From Pleomorphomonas sp. PLEO (lineage in GTDB: Bacteria > Pseudomonadota > Alphaproteobacteria > Rhizobiales > Pleomorphomonadaceae), in NCBI RefSeq assembly GCF_041320595.1, contig NZ_CP166625.1, forward strand, positions 3,098,001 through 3,162,000: 64,000 nucleotides of DNA, read 5' to 3'. The notes under the pieces are model-generated. The model did no database searches and was not told the DNA's origin. It worked only from the letters and a program-made list of their open reading frames with translations. Below, in pieces: positions 52,671 to 61,806 of the stretch (the first letter of the stretch is position 1; every line of letters starts with the position of its first letter). The translations under genes were made by a program, and so were the position numbers.

Positions 52671-55600
52671 AGCTCGGTATCGCCGGCCATCTCACTCGCG
52701 CCTTCATCGGCTCGGCGCTGACCCCGTTGTTCCTGCTGGCCGCCTTCGCAGTCGGTCTCGTCGCTCTTGTGACGCTGCCACGCGAGGAAGAACCGCAGAT
52801 ATCGGTGCCGATGGTCGACATTCACGTGTCGGCGCCCGGCCTCAAGGCCGAAGATGCGGAAAAGCTGATCACCGAGCCGCTCGAAACCATCGTCAAGGCC
52901 ATCAACGGCGTCGAGCACGTCTATTCGCAGACCCACGACGAGCAAGTGCTGGTCACCGCCCGTTTCCTGGTCGGCACGTCGGCCGACGCGGCGGTGCTGC
53001 GCATCCACGACCGGATCAGCGCCAACCTCGATCGCATTCCGGTTGGCATCGCCGAGCCGCGCATCGTTGGCCGTGGCATTGACGATGTCGCCATCGTCAC
53101 ACTGACCTTGGCGCCGAAGCCCGAGGCGGCTGCATCGGTCACCGCCGCTGATCTCACGCGCGTTGCCCGCGAGCTTCGCAGCGAGATTGCCAAGGTCGAC
53201 GATGTCGGTCTGACCTATCTGGTAGGTGAAACGGGCGATGCCATCCGCGTCGCGCCCGACCCTGATCGGCTTGCCCTTTATGGCGTGACGCTGCAGCAGC
53301 TTTCGGCCAAGGTTACCGCTGCCAACAGGTCGTTTCCGGCCGGCACGATCCGGGGGGATGGTCAAGAGATTCAGATGGTAGCCGGCGAGACGCTGCAATC
53401 GCCGGCCGAGATCGCCAACCTCCTGCTGACGACGCGTGATGGCCGCCCGGTCTACTTGCGCGACGTTGCCGACGTATCGTTCGTTCAGGATACCGCCGAC
53501 CTCTACGTTTCCAGCGTCAGCAAGGCAGCCGACGGTTCGGTCGGGCGGTTGCCGGCGGTCACGCTGGCTGTTGCCAAGCGGGCCGGCGCCAACGCGGTCA
53601 CTGTCGCCCACGACATCCTCGCCCGAGTCGATAGCCTCAAAGGCAATTTGATCCCCGACAGTCTGAGCGTCGAGGTGACGCGCGACTATGGGGAGACGGC
53701 CAACGAAAAGGCCAACGAACTGCTCTTCCATCTCGGTCTTGCGACGCTGTCGATCATCGCCCTGGTGTGGGTGGCGATCGGCTTCCGCGAGGCGGTGGTG
53801 GTGGCGGTCGTCATCCCGGTCACCATCCTGCTCACGCTGTTCGCTGCCAAGGTGATGGGCTACACGCTCAACCGGGTGTCGCTGTTCGCGCTGATCTTCT
53901 CGATCGGCATCCTGGTCGACGACGCCATCGTCGTCATCGAGAATATTTCCCGCCACTGGGGGATGGGCGGGGAGCGAAGCCGGCGCGACGGCGCCATTGC
54001 CGCCGTCGCCGAGGTTGGGAATCCGACCATCGTTGCGACGCTGACCGTCGTCGCGGCGCTGCTGCCGATGCTGTTCGTTTCCGGCATGATGGGCCCCTAC
54101 ATGAGCCCCATTCCGGCCAATGCCTCGGCGGCGATGATCTTCTCCTTTTTCGTGGCGGTGATCGTCACGCCCTGGCTGATGGTGAAGGTGGCCGGAAACG
54201 GCCCGACGCACCATCATCAGGGAACGGACAGCGGTGGCCCTCTGGGGCGGGCCTATGCGGTCGTGGCGCGGCCAATCCTGGCAAGCAAGGGAAGGAGCCT
54301 CGCCTTTCTGCTTGCCGTTGGAGTGATGACGCTCGGCTCGCTGACGCTGTTTTACACCAAGCATGTCACCGTGAAGCTGTTGCCCTTCGACAACAAGGCG
54401 GAGCTCGCCGTCACCATCGATCTACCGGAAGGCTCGTCAGTGGCGGCGACCGACGCGGTGGCGCAGGCCGTGGCGAAGGTGGCGCTCGACTTGCCGGAAG
54501 TGGTGTCCGCCCAGACTCATGCCGGCACGTCGGCGCCCTTCAATTTCAGTGGCCTGGTGCGTCAATCCTATCTCAGAACCCAGCCGCGATTTGGTGATGT
54601 GCAGGTCAATCTGACGGGCAAGGGCGAACGTGCGAGGGCCTCGCATGACATCGCCCTTGATCTCCGCCAACGCGTCATGGCGCTGCCGGTGCCGGCCGGC
54701 ACGTCGATCAAAGTGATCGAGCCGCCGCCGGGACCGCCGGTGATGGCCACGTTGCTTGCCGAGATCTACGGCCCCGACGCCGACAAACGCCGCCGCACGG
54801 CCGAAAAGGTGGAAGCCGCCTTCCGCGAGGTGCCATTCATCGTCGACGTCGACAACTCCTTTGGCGTACCGACCCGTCGGCTGAGGGCGACGATCTCCAC
54901 CGACGATCTCGATTTTTTCCACGTCGAGGAGAGCGACGTGTTCGACACGCTGGCCATTCTTGGTGGCTCGTCGACGGTCGGCTATTCGCATCGCGGTGGT
55001 GGCCGGGCGGCCATTCCGATCGTGGTTGAGCGGCCGAAGGGCGACAAGGTGCTGGACGAAACGGCACTGACCACGCCCATTCCGGCCAATGTCCTGCCCG
55101 GCGACCGTGGCGTCGTCGAACTCGGCGACGTGGTGCGAGTGAAAGAGGAAAAGGCATCCTTCCCGATCTTCCGCCACAACGGCCGCTTTGCCGAGATGGT
55201 GACGGCCGAGCTTGCCGGCGCCTTCGAGGCGCCGCTTTACGGCATGCTGGCTGTCAACGAAGCGCTCGACCGGCAGGACTGGACGGGCCTTGAAAAGCCG
55301 GTGGTCGCGCTGCATGGCCAGCCGGCAGACGAGAGCCGATCGACGCTGCTCTGGGATGGCGAGTGGGAAGTGACCTGGGTGACCTTCCGCGACATGGGGG
55401 CAGCCTTTGCCATCGCCATCCTCGGCATCTACATCCTGGTGGTCGCGCAATTCGGTTCGTTCAAGCTGCCGCTGGTCATCCTGACGCCTATCCCGCTGAC
55501 CTTTATCGGCATTCTCGGCGGACATTGGCTGTTTCATGCCCCGTTCACGGCGACCTCGATGATCGGTTTCATCGCGCTCGCCGGCATTATCGTGCGCAAC

Positions 55601-55894
55601 TCGATCCTGCTCGTCGACTTCATTCGCCACGCACCGCGCGAAGTCACGATGGAGGACGAGGAGGGGGTATCCCATGTGGCGCGGCGGCCGCTGGCCGACA
55701 TTCTGATCGAAGCGGGAGCTATCCGCTTCAAGCCGATCCTGCTGACGGCGCTCGCCGCCATGATCGGCGCGGCGGTGATCCTGACCGACCCGATCTTCCA
55801 GGGGCTCGCCATATCGCTGTTGTTCGGTCTTGCGTCATCAACGCTGCTCACCGTGCTGGTCATTCCAGCCATCTATCGGCTGCTCCGAAGCTAG
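52667..55894 (+). CDS. RND-family efflux pump permease
   Basis: 1075 residues, a full-length HAE1-like RND protein with twelve membrane helices and two large periplasmic domains. The N-terminal region has PREEEPQISVPMVDIHVSAPG. TM4 carries the proton-relay Asp pair in IGILVDDAIVVIENISRHWG. The second half has LTPIPLTFIGILGG and GIIVRNSILLVDFI. It exports drugs, metals or other compounds with proton import. No TolC-type outer-membrane gene is in the cluster, so it must use one from elsewhere. A terminator follows at 55918. Confidence 0.94.
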   Translation: MKLGIAGHLTRAFIGSALTPLFLLAAFAVGLVALVTLPREEEPQISVPMVDIHVSAPGLKAEDAEKLITEPLETIVKAINGVEHVYSQTHDEQVLVTARFLVGTSADAAVLRIHDRISANLDRIPVGIAEPRIVGRGIDDVAIVTLTLAPKPEAAASVTAADLTRVARELRSEIAKVDDVGLTYLVGETGDAIRVAPDPDRLALYGVTLQQLSAKVTAANRSFPAGTIRGDGQEIQMVAGETLQSPAEIANLLLTTRDGRPVYLRDVADVSFVQDTADLYVSSVSKAADGSVGRLPAVTLAVAKRAGANAVTVAHDILARVDSLKGNLIPDSLSVEVTRDYGETANEKANELLFHLGLATLSIIALVWVAIGFREAVVVAVVIPVTILLTLFAAKVMGYTLNRVSLFALIFSIGILVDDAIVVIENISRHWGMGGERSRRDGAIAAVAEVGNPTIVATLTVVAALLPMLFVSGMMGPYMSPIPANASAAMIFSFFVAVIVTPWLMVKVAGNGPTHHHQGTDSGGPLGRAYAVVARPILASKGRSLAFLLAVGVMTLGSLTLFYTKHVTVKLLPFDNKAELAVTIDLPEGSSVAATDAVAQAVAKVALDLPEVVSAQTHAGTSAPFNFSGLVRQSYLRTQPRFGDVQVNLTGKGERARASHDIALDLRQRVMALPVPAGTSIKVIEPPPGPPVMATLLAEIYGPDADKRRRTAEKVEAAFREVPFIVDVDNSFGVPTRRLRATISTDDLDFFHVEESDVFDTLAILGGSSTVGYSHRGGGRAAIPIVVERPKGDKVLDETALTTPIPANVLPGDRGVVELGDVVRVKEEKASFPIFRHNGRFAEMVTAELAGAFEAPLYGMLAVNEALDRQDWTGLEKPVVALHGQPADESRSTLLWDGEWEVTWVTFRDMGAAFAIAILGIYILVVAQFGSFKLPLVILTPIPLTFIGILGGHWLFHAPFTATSMIGFIALAGIIVRNSILLVDFIRHAPREVTMEDEEGVSHVARRPLADILIEAGAIRFKPILLTALAAMIGAAVILTDPIFQGLAISLLFGLASSTLLTVLVIPAIYRLLRS

Positions 55895-55917
55895 CCGCCC
55901 GATCCAGCGCGTTTCGG

Positions 55918-55954
55918 GCCGGCTCTAACAACCGTTGTTGCCGGCGGCGTTTTT
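55918..55954 (+). terminator. Rho-independent terminator of the RND operon
   Basis: GCCGGC (55918-55923) pairs with GCCGGC (55940-55945), enclosing AACAA/TTGTT (55927-55931/55935-55939) with a 3-nt bulge. The hairpin is followed by GGCG and five T residues (55950-55954). It lies 23 bp after the pump stop. Confidence 0.8.
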
Positions 55955-56025
55955 CGCTATTGGCGGGCGGCGATCCCTTTTCTTAACGGAGAGGGACAGC
56001 CGCCTAGCGCCGGAAAGCCAAGCCG

Positions 56026-57162
56026 ATGACCCAGCCTTTTTCCTTCCGCCTTCTTGCGACCGATGGTCGGGCGCGCCGTGGCGAGATCGTTACGCCGCAT
56101 GGCGTCGTCCGTACGCCGGCTTTCATGCCGGTCGGTACGCTCGGCACGGTCAAGGCGATGTTCATGGACGACGTCAAGGCGACCGGCGCCGACGTCATTC
56201 TCGGCAACACCTACCATCTGATGCTCCGGCCCGGTGCCGAGCGGGTAGCGGCGCTCGGCGGCCTGCATAAGTTCTCCACCTGGGGCGGCACCATCCTGAC
56301 CGATAGCGGCGGCTTCCAGGTGATGTCGCTCGCCCAGCTTCGGAAAATGGACGAGCGTGGCGTTACCTTCCAGAGCCACATCGACGGCAGCCGACACGAA
56401 TTGACGCCGGAGCGCTCCATCGAGATCCAGGGGCTGCTCGGTTCCGATATCCAGATGCAGCTCGACGAATGCGTCCGCCTGCCGGCCGAGCCCAAAGAAG
56501 TTGAGCGCGGCATGCAGCTCAGCTTGCGTTGGGCCGCGCGGTCGCGCCAGCAGTTCGAGGCGATGGGTGGGCCTCGGAAAGGGCAGGGGCTCTATGGCAT
56601 CGTGCAGGGTGGCGACGTGCCCGCCCTCCGCGAGGTGAGTGCCCACGAACTCTCCACCATGCCCTTCGAGGGCTATTCAGTGGGTGGTCTCGCCGTCGGC
56701 GAGCCGCAGGCGGTAATGCTGCGAATGATCGATGTCGTGGACCCGATCCTGCCACGCGACAAGCCGCGCTACCTGATGGGCGTCGGCACGCCCGACGACA
56801 TCATCGAGAGCGTGGCACGCGGCATCGATCAATTCGACTGCGTCATGCCGACACGTGCCGGCCGTCACGGCCTTGCCTACACCCGATTCGGCAAGCTCAA
56901 TTTCAAGAATGCCCGCCATATGGACGACCCGCGGCCGATCGACCCCACCTCGGATTGCCCGGCGGCCCGCGACTATTCGCGCGCCTATATTCATCACCTG
57001 GTGCGTACCGGCGAGGCGCTGGGCGGTATGTTGCTCACCTGGGTCAACGTCGCCTACTACCAAACGCTGATGCAGGGCATCCGCGACGCCATCGAGGCCG
57101 GTCGCTTCGAGGAGTTCAAGGCTGAAACGAAGGCCGCCTGGGCGCGAGGAGAGAACGGATGA
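56026..57162 (+). CDS. tgt: Queuine tRNA-ribosyltransferase (TGT), zinc site degenerate
   Basis: 378 residues, normal bacterial TGT length. The catalytic and base-recognition residues are retained: [11 protein letters not shown], the nucleophile Asp in [13 protein letters not shown], and GGLAVGEP. It exchanges guanine for preQ1 at position 34 of GUN-anticodon tRNAs. However, the C-terminal zinc site, CxCxxC plus His in Zymomonas (SECHCAVC then EHN), reads TSDCPAAR then TWVNVAYY, so three of four ligands are replaced. The fold may be kept without zinc. The 3' end overlaps tenA by 4 nt. Confidence 0.93.
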   Translation: MTQPFSFRLLATDGRARRGEIVTPHGVVRTPAFMPVGTLGTVKAMFMDDVKATGADVILGNTYHLMLRPGAERVAALGGLHKFSTWGGTILTDSGGFQVMSLAQLRKMDERGVTFQSHIDGSRHELTPERSIEIQGLLGSDIQMQLDECVRLPAEPKEVERGMQLSLRWAARSRQQFEAMGGPRKGQGLYGIVQGGDVPALREVSAHELSTMPFEGYSVGGLAVGEPQAVMLRMIDVVDPILPRDKPRYLMGVGTPDDIIESVARGIDQFDCVMPTRAGRHGLAYTRFGKLNFKNARHMDDPRPIDPTSDCPAARDYSRAYIHHLVRTGEALGGMLLTWVNVAYYQTLMQGIRDAIEAGRFEEFKAETKAAWARGENG

Positions 57163-57821
57163 CCTTATTCGACCGTCTCGTCGATGCCAGTGCCGACGAC
57201 TGGCGCGCCTATGTCGAACACCCCTTCGTGGAGATGATGGCGGCTGGTACGCTGCCCGAAGCGGCATTTCGCCACTACCTCGTCCAAGACTACCTATTCC
57301 TTATCCAGTTCGCCCGCGCCTACGCGCTTGCCGCCTACAAGGGCAGGACGATGGAGGAAATGCGTTATGGCCTCGACGGGCTCAGAGCGATTCTCGACGG
57401 GGAGATGGCGCTGCATGTCAAATATTGCGCCGGCTGGGGGCTGGCGCCGGCCGATCTCGAAGCGGCCGACGAGGACATGCCGACCACGGCTTATACCCGC
57501 TTCGTGCTGGATTGGGGCGTTCGCGGCGATCTTCTCGACCTTCACGTGGCGCTTGCTCCCTGCATGATCGGATACGCGGTGATCGGCAAGCGCCTTGCCG
57601 GCATCCCCGGTGCCCTGTCGCCCGAAAATCCCTACGCTCCGTGGATCACTGAGTATTCCGCCGAGGGCTACCAGTCGGTGGGCGCGGCGACCATCGCCCA
57701 TCTCGATGCGCTCGCCGGTGGGGAGGTTGGACAAGCGCGCTTCCGCCAACTCCGCGACTTGTTCGCCCAGGCTAGCCGACTGGAGGCTGCGTTCTGGCAG
57801 ATGGGACTCGACAGGGCCTAG
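57159..57821 (+). CDS. tenA: TenA-family thiaminase II / aminopyrimidine aminohydrolase
   Basis: 220 residues. All-helical TenA-C protein with [41 protein letters not shown] carrying the catalytic Cys, the [11 protein letters not shown] motif and the C-terminal Glu in [10 protein letters not shown]. It hydrolyses 4-amino-5-aminomethyl-2-methylpyrimidine (and thiamine) to salvage the pyrimidine half of thiamine. The ATG overlaps the tgt stop (ATGA), an unexpected pairing with tRNA modification. Compare the diiron HDO relative at 9037, which has metal ligands instead of the Cys. Confidence 0.9.
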   Translation: MTLFDRLVDASADDWRAYVEHPFVEMMAAGTLPEAAFRHYLVQDYLFLIQFARAYALAAYKGRTMEEMRYGLDGLRAILDGEMALHVKYCAGWGLAPADLEAADEDMPTTAYTRFVLDWGVRGDLLDLHVALAPCMIGYAVIGKRLAGIPGALSPENPYAPWITEYSAEGYQSVGAATIAHLDALAGGEVGQARFRQLRDLFAQASRLEAAFWQMGLDRA

Positions 57822-57862
57822 TGTTCGCTTTATGTTCTCGTCATTCATTGACGGGGACGATC

Positions 57863-58258
57863 ATGGCGGACGATGGCTTTCGGGAATTCCTGCGCGAACT
57901 GACGGAGCCGCTTGGCGGCGTCACCTTCCGCAAGATGTTCGGTGGGCTCTCCATCTATCAAGATGGCATGGTGTTCGCCTTGGAGATCGACGGTAGCCTC
58001 TATTTCAAGGTCGATGATGAGACGCGGGGTCGTTTTGTCGCCGAGGATTGCCCGCAATTTGAATACACCACCAAGGACGGGCGCACCGCGCAGATGCCTT
58101 ATTGGCGGGCGCCGGAGCGGCTCTACGACGAACAGGACGAGTTCCTCGATTGGTGTCGTGCCGCCGTGGGTGTTGCCCGACGGAGCGAGGCTGCCAAGGC
58201 CGAGGAAAAGGAACGCAAGGCCAGCCGGAAGCGAAAGCCCGCAGCCGGTACTGCTTGA
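57863..58258 (+). CDS. TfoX/Sxy N-terminal domain protein
   Basis: 131 residues from ATG 57863 (GGGGAC upstream); the frame is open from 57821, but that extension is not family-like. The TfoX N-domain is seen in VTFRKMFGGLSIYQDGMVFALEIDGSLYFKVDD, here only the N-terminal half of the Sxy fold, followed by MPYWRAPERLYDE and a lysine-rich tail (EEKERKASRKRKP). In gammaproteobacteria Sxy controls competence; these single-domain alphaproteobacterial versions have no established function. Confidence 0.87.
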   Translation: MADDGFREFLRELTEPLGGVTFRKMFGGLSIYQDGMVFALEIDGSLYFKVDDETRGRFVAEDCPQFEYTTKDGRTAQMPYWRAPERLYDEQDEFLDWCRAAVGVARRSEAAKAEEKERKASRKRKPAAGTA

Positions 58259-58365
58259 TACACTTCGATATCGTCTTGAGAGGATCGGGACGGGGGGCGG
58301 TGCTAGAGGGAAGGGGAGCCAGGGGGCTGGCTTTTTCGAATTCTCTCTAGTGATTGGGTCCTCCC

Positions 58366-58893
58366 ATGTCCGCCAAGGATGTTCTGATGCGCTACGCCAC
58401 GCCGTTGACGACGTGGCTGTTCTTGATCTCCCTCGTTTCGGGTATCGCGCTGTTCTTAGGCGTCGGTAACCAGTATTTTCGCGAGATGCATGAGATCCTG
58501 TCGATGTTCCTGATCGTGCCCTTCGGGCTGCATGTCTGGCGCAATTGGCGGACGCTCTTAAGTTATTTCCGCCGCTCGGCCATGTGGGTCTCGACCGTCG
58601 TCTGCCTCGTCGCCGCCGGTGCCTTCGCTTATGAGGGCGCGGGAGCCTCGGCAGGCGGCAATCCGCGCATGGCCGCCTTTGGCGCCCTCAACAACGCCTC
58701 GATGACGGCGCTGGCCGCGCTTGCCCGTACCGACGAGGCGACGGTAACGGCGCGGCTCAAGACGATCGGTGTCGACGTGACGTCGGCGGAAGACACGGTG
58801 GCCAGTCTCGCCAAGGCATCCGGACGCGATAGCTTCGATCTGTTGGGCGCGGCCTTGACCTCCGCTTCCCCCGTCGGCCAGCCCGCGCCGTGA
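58366..58893 (+). CDS. DUF4405 membrane protein
   Basis: 175 residues from ATG 58366; an in-frame TTG at 58354 is possible, and no clear ribosome-binding site decides it. Three membrane segments: TPLTTWLFLISLVSGIALFL, ILSMFLIVPFGLHVW and AMWVSTVVCLVAAGAFAYE. Histidines in REMHEIL and GLHVWRNW may bind heme as in cytochrome-b-like DUF4405 proteins. The C-terminal ~75 residues form a periplasmic or cytosolic helical domain (TLSALAALARTDEATVTARL-like). Function unknown. A strong terminator follows. Confidence 0.82.
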   Translation: MSAKDVLMRYATPLTTWLFLISLVSGIALFLGVGNQYFREMHEILSMFLIVPFGLHVWRNWRTLLSYFRRSAMWVSTVVCLVAAGAFAYEGAGASAGGNPRMAAFGALNNASMTALAALARTDEATVTARLKTIGVDVTSAEDTVASLAKASGRDSFDLLGAALTSASPVGQPAP

Positions 58894-58919
58894 GCCCGGC
58901 AAAGCCGGCAAACTCGACC

Positions 58920-58955
58920 AAAGGGGAGGTTCATCACGAATCCTCCCCTTTTTGC
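58920..58955 (+). terminator. Rho-independent terminator after the DUF4405 gene
   Basis: A 10-bp stem AAAGGGGAGG (58920-58929)/CCTCCCCTTT (58942-58951) with a 12-nt loop, running into a T-tract. It separates the DUF4405 gene from the tRNA-tig block. Confidence 0.9.
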
Positions 58956-59030
58956 TTTGTGCCTGCGGGGAAGTTTGCTATGGAGACCCCGCTTCGAGCA
59001 TCGGAGGCGATGATCGGTGTGGTTTAGATC

Positions 59031-59115
59031 GCGGGCGTGGTGGAATTGGTAGACACGCTGGATTTAGGTTCCAGTGGCGCAAGCCGTGGGGGTTCAAGTC
59101 CCTTCGCCCGCACCA
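59031..59115 (+). tRNA. tRNA-Leu (anticodon UAG)
   Basis: The acceptor stem GCGGGCG (59031-59037) pairs with CGCCCGC (59105-59111), followed by the discriminator A and an encoded CCA. The D arm contains AATTGGTAGAC. The anticodon stem is CTGGA/TCCAG around loop TTTAGGT, giving anticodon TAG. A long variable arm (class II) and T loop TTCAAGT complete an 85-nt tRNA-Leu. Confidence 0.96.
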
Positions 59116-59285
59116 GATCGGCCCACCGTGATCGAGGGTGATGCGGTCGGTGTCAGGTACGTCTCCAAGGCGTCCCGCCGGTGGTGAAGACAGAATTGAA
59201 CCGCTTCTTCGGGCCGGGTCGGCAGGGAAAACCTCCGGAACGGTCTGTGAGGCGTTCTCGGGATCAGAGACGAAAGAACACATCC

Positions 59286-60635
59286 ATGCAGGTGACTGAA
59301 ACCTCGACCGAAGGCCTGAAGCGCGAGCTCAAGATCGTCATCACGGCCTCAGAACTCGCCGAAAAGCTCGATGCCTATCTCGAGGACATGAAGGGGCGCG
59401 CCCAGATTCGCGGCTTCCGCCCCGGCAAGGTTCCCAAGGCTCACCTCAAGAAGCTCTATGGCAAGTCGGCCATGGCCGAGATCGTCAACACCGTGATCGG
59501 CGAGACGTCGAACAAGGCCCTCGAGGAGCGCTCCGAGAAGGCTGCTATGCAGCCGCAGATCAAGCTCTCCGACGAAGATGCCGAGAAGATCCTGTCGGGT
59601 GACCTCGATCTTGCCTACGATCTCTCCTACGAGATCGTGCCCGAGTTCGAACTGGCGTCGCTCGACGGCATTGCCATCGAGCGTCCGGTTGTCGAGGTAG
59701 CTGATTCGGAAGTCGACGAGCGCCTGACCCAGATCGCCGAGGGTGCCCGTTCCTACGTCGCCCGCGAGGAGGGTGTTGCCGCCGAGAATGGCGACCGCCT
59801 GACCATTTCCTATCTCGGCAAGATCGATGGCGAGCCCTTCGACGGTGGCGCCGACGACCGCGCCGCCATCTTCCTTGGCCAGGGGCGCTTCATCCCCGGC
59901 TTCGAGGAGCAGTTGATCGGCGCCAAGGTCGGCGACAAGAAGGTCATTGAAGTGACCTTCCCCGAGGACTATCAGGCCAAGCATCTGGCCGGTAAGCCCG
60001 CCACCTTCGATATCGAGGTGTTCGAAGTGGCCGCCCCTGGCGAGCTGGCGCTCGACGACGACTGGGCCAAGACGCTCGGCATGGACAATCTCGATGCGCT
60101 GAAGGACATCGTCAAGCAGCAGATCGAGTCGCAGAACGGCGGCCAGACCCGCCAGAAGGTGAAGCGCCAGCTGCTCGACGCCCTTGATGGCCAGTATTCC
60201 TTCGAGCTGCCGGCAACGCTGGTGGAGCAGGAATTCAACGCCATCTGGAATCAGGTCGAGGCGGAAATGAAGTCCGCTGGTAAGACCTACGAGGACGAAG
60301 AGACCACCGAGGAGAAGGCCCGCGCCGACTATCGCAAGATCGCCGAGCGTCGCGTCCGTCTCGGTCTTGTGCTGTCGAAGTTCGGCGAGCGCGAGAAGGT
60401 GCAGGTCAACGAGCAGGAACTGCAGCGCGCTCTGATCGAGCGGGCTCGCCAGTTCCCCGGTCAGGAGAAGGCCGTGTTTGACTTCTACCGCCGCGATGCC
60501 AACGCGCTTGCCTCGCTGCAGGCGCCGGTGTTCGAAGAGAAGGTGGTCGACGTTCTTCTCGGTCTCATCAAGGTCACCGACAAGACGGTCACCAAGGAAG
60601 AGCTGTTCAAGGACGACGAGGAAGAAGCCGTCTGA
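59286..60635 (+). CDS. tig: Trigger factor, ribosome-associated chaperone
   Basis: 449 residues from ATG 59286. The N-terminal ribosome-binding domain shows the signature GFRPGKVPK; the central FKBP-type peptidyl-prolyl isomerase domain has GDRLTISYLGKIDGEPFDGG and the GFEEQLIGAKVGDKK flap; the C-terminal chaperone arms are alpha-helical and acidic, ending FKDDEEEAV. It binds at the ribosome exit tunnel and folds nascent chains. It heads the tig-clpP-clpX-lon block; a tRNA-Leu precedes it by 170 bp. Confidence 0.97.
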   Translation: MQVTETSTEGLKRELKIVITASELAEKLDAYLEDMKGRAQIRGFRPGKVPKAHLKKLYGKSAMAEIVNTVIGETSNKALEERSEKAAMQPQIKLSDEDAEKILSGDLDLAYDLSYEIVPEFELASLDGIAIERPVVEVADSEVDERLTQIAEGARSYVAREEGVAAENGDRLTISYLGKIDGEPFDGGADDRAAIFLGQGRFIPGFEEQLIGAKVGDKKVIEVTFPEDYQAKHLAGKPATFDIEVFEVAAPGELALDDDWAKTLGMDNLDALKDIVKQQIESQNGGQTRQKVKRQLLDALDGQYSFELPATLVEQEFNAIWNQVEAEMKSAGKTYEDEETTEEKARADYRKIAERRVRLGLVLSKFGEREKVQVNEQELQRALIERARQFPGQEKAVFDFYRRDANALASLQAPVFEEKVVDVLLGLIKVTDKTVTKEELFKDDEEEAV

Positions 60636-60670
60636 TCGGCTTCTCCGCTTCTCCTATGACGAAATTCCGC

Positions 60671-60694
60671 GGCCGGGGCGGTGACGCCCCGGCC
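60671..60694 (+). terminator. Terminator hairpin after tig
   Basis: A perfect 10-bp stem GGCCGGGGCG (60671-60680)/CGCCCCGGCC (60685-60694) with a GTGA loop. A T-rich stretch (GTTGCGTTTTGTG) follows. It lies 36 bp after the tig stop. Confidence 0.75.
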
Positions 60695-60768
60695 CGTTGC
60701 GTTTTGTGTCGGGCAGCTCTGCGTGTGGTTCCTGCCGCTTGCAGAGTTTGCCGGCGATGCATACGTGG

Positions 60769-60798
60769 CTTTCATGGAAGGTTCCCCAAAGCCTATAT
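60769..60798 (+). promoter_or_regulatory. Possible RpoH-type heat-shock promoter before clpP
   Basis: CTTTCA (60769-60774), a 17-nt spacer and CCTATAT (60792-60798). The -10 fits the alphaproteobacterial RpoH pattern, while the -35 matches CTTGAA at only four of six positions. It lies in the 341-bp tig-clpP gap, where no other gene is supported. Confidence 0.35.
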
Positions 60799-60976
60799 GA
60801 GGCATGGAGGGGCCGTACACCATGCAGCGAAAATTCAGAGGCTTTGGTGTAGCCAAGTGCCGGGTTGGGATGTAACGATCACGGCAAGAGTGATTTGAGG
60901 GCGACGTCACCGCTGATCCACCAAGCCTCAAGAGGCCATGGAAGGGCGGTTCGTTCGTCGAACGCCGAGGGAACGT

Positions 60977-61603
60977 ATGAAGGATCCTGTCGATTTCACC
61001 ATGAGCACGTTGGTCCCGATGGTCGTCGAGCAGACGAACCGTGGCGAGCGCGCCTATGACATTTTTTCGCGCCTCCTCAAGGAGCGGATCATCTTCATTA
61101 CCGGCGGGATTGATGACGGTGTTGCGACACTTGTCAGTGCCCAGCTTCTGTTCCTTGAGTCGGAGAATCCCAACAAGGAGATCTCCCTCTATATCAATTC
61201 TCCCGGTGGCTACGTGACGGCGGGCCTCGCCATCTATGACACCATGCAGTTCATCCGTCCGAAGGTGGCGACGCTTTGCATCGGGCAGGCCGCTTCAATG
61301 GGATCGCTGCTTCTTTGCGCTGGCGAGCCCGGCATGCGCTTCTCGTTGCCCAACGCGCGTATCATGGTTCACCAGCCGTCGGGTGGCTTCCGGGGCCAGG
61401 CGGCGGATATCATGTTGCACGCCCAGGAAATCCTGAAGCTGAAGCATCGCCTCAACCAGATTTATGTCCATCACACGGGCCGGGATCTTTCCTCGGTCGA
61501 AGAGGCACTTGAGCGCGACAACTTCATGGATGCCGAGACCGCCAAGACCTTTGGTCTTGTCGACGACGTCATTGCGAAGCGGGCAGCTCCAGATCTGCCC
61601 TGA
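60977..61603 (+). CDS. clpP: ATP-dependent Clp protease proteolytic subunit
   Basis: 208 residues from ATG 60977 (GAGGGA 5 nt upstream). Catalytic Ser in [11 protein letters not shown], His in [13 protein letters not shown] and a downstream Asp near [10 protein letters not shown]. The [11 protein letters not shown] oxyanion strand is present. The tetradecameric serine protease works with ClpX or ClpA. Followed by clpX after 203 bp containing a hairpin. Confidence 0.97.
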   Translation: MKDPVDFTMSTLVPMVVEQTNRGERAYDIFSRLLKERIIFITGGIDDGVATLVSAQLLFLESENPNKEISLYINSPGGYVTAGLAIYDTMQFIRPKVATLCIGQAASMGSLLLCAGEPGMRFSLPNARIMVHQPSGGFRGQAADIMLHAQEILKLKHRLNQIYVHHTGRDLSSVEEALERDNFMDAETAKTFGLVDDVIAKRAAPDLP

Positions 61604-61616
61604 GAAAGAGGTTTGT

Positions 61617-61633
61617 CGGCGCCGAAGGCGCCG
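61617..61633 (+). other. Stem-loop in the clpP-clpX spacer
   Basis: CGGCGCC (61617-61623) and GGCGCCG (61627-61633) form a 7-bp stem with a GAA loop, 13 bp after the clpP stop. There is no T-tract, so partial termination or transcript stabilisation is more likely than a full stop. Confidence 0.5.
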
Positions 61634-61806
61634 GCGCACTGAGATCGGTACGTTAAAGCTATCTTGAGTCCTTTTGGCGCAGCATGCGCGAGTGGCGGTT
61701 CCGGCGGATTCGGTCACTGAAGAAGGGTTCGAGAGGGAAGGTTCGGTCTTCTACCCGCCCAAGGGCGCGGCGGCGGACCGTCCGTCAACCGAGCGGGAAT
61801 GATTGG

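Noticed and set aside
60656-60898. 80-codon cysteine-containing plus-strand frame after tig
   Set aside because: It runs through the tig terminator hairpin and the putative clpP promoter region and has no ribosome-binding site.
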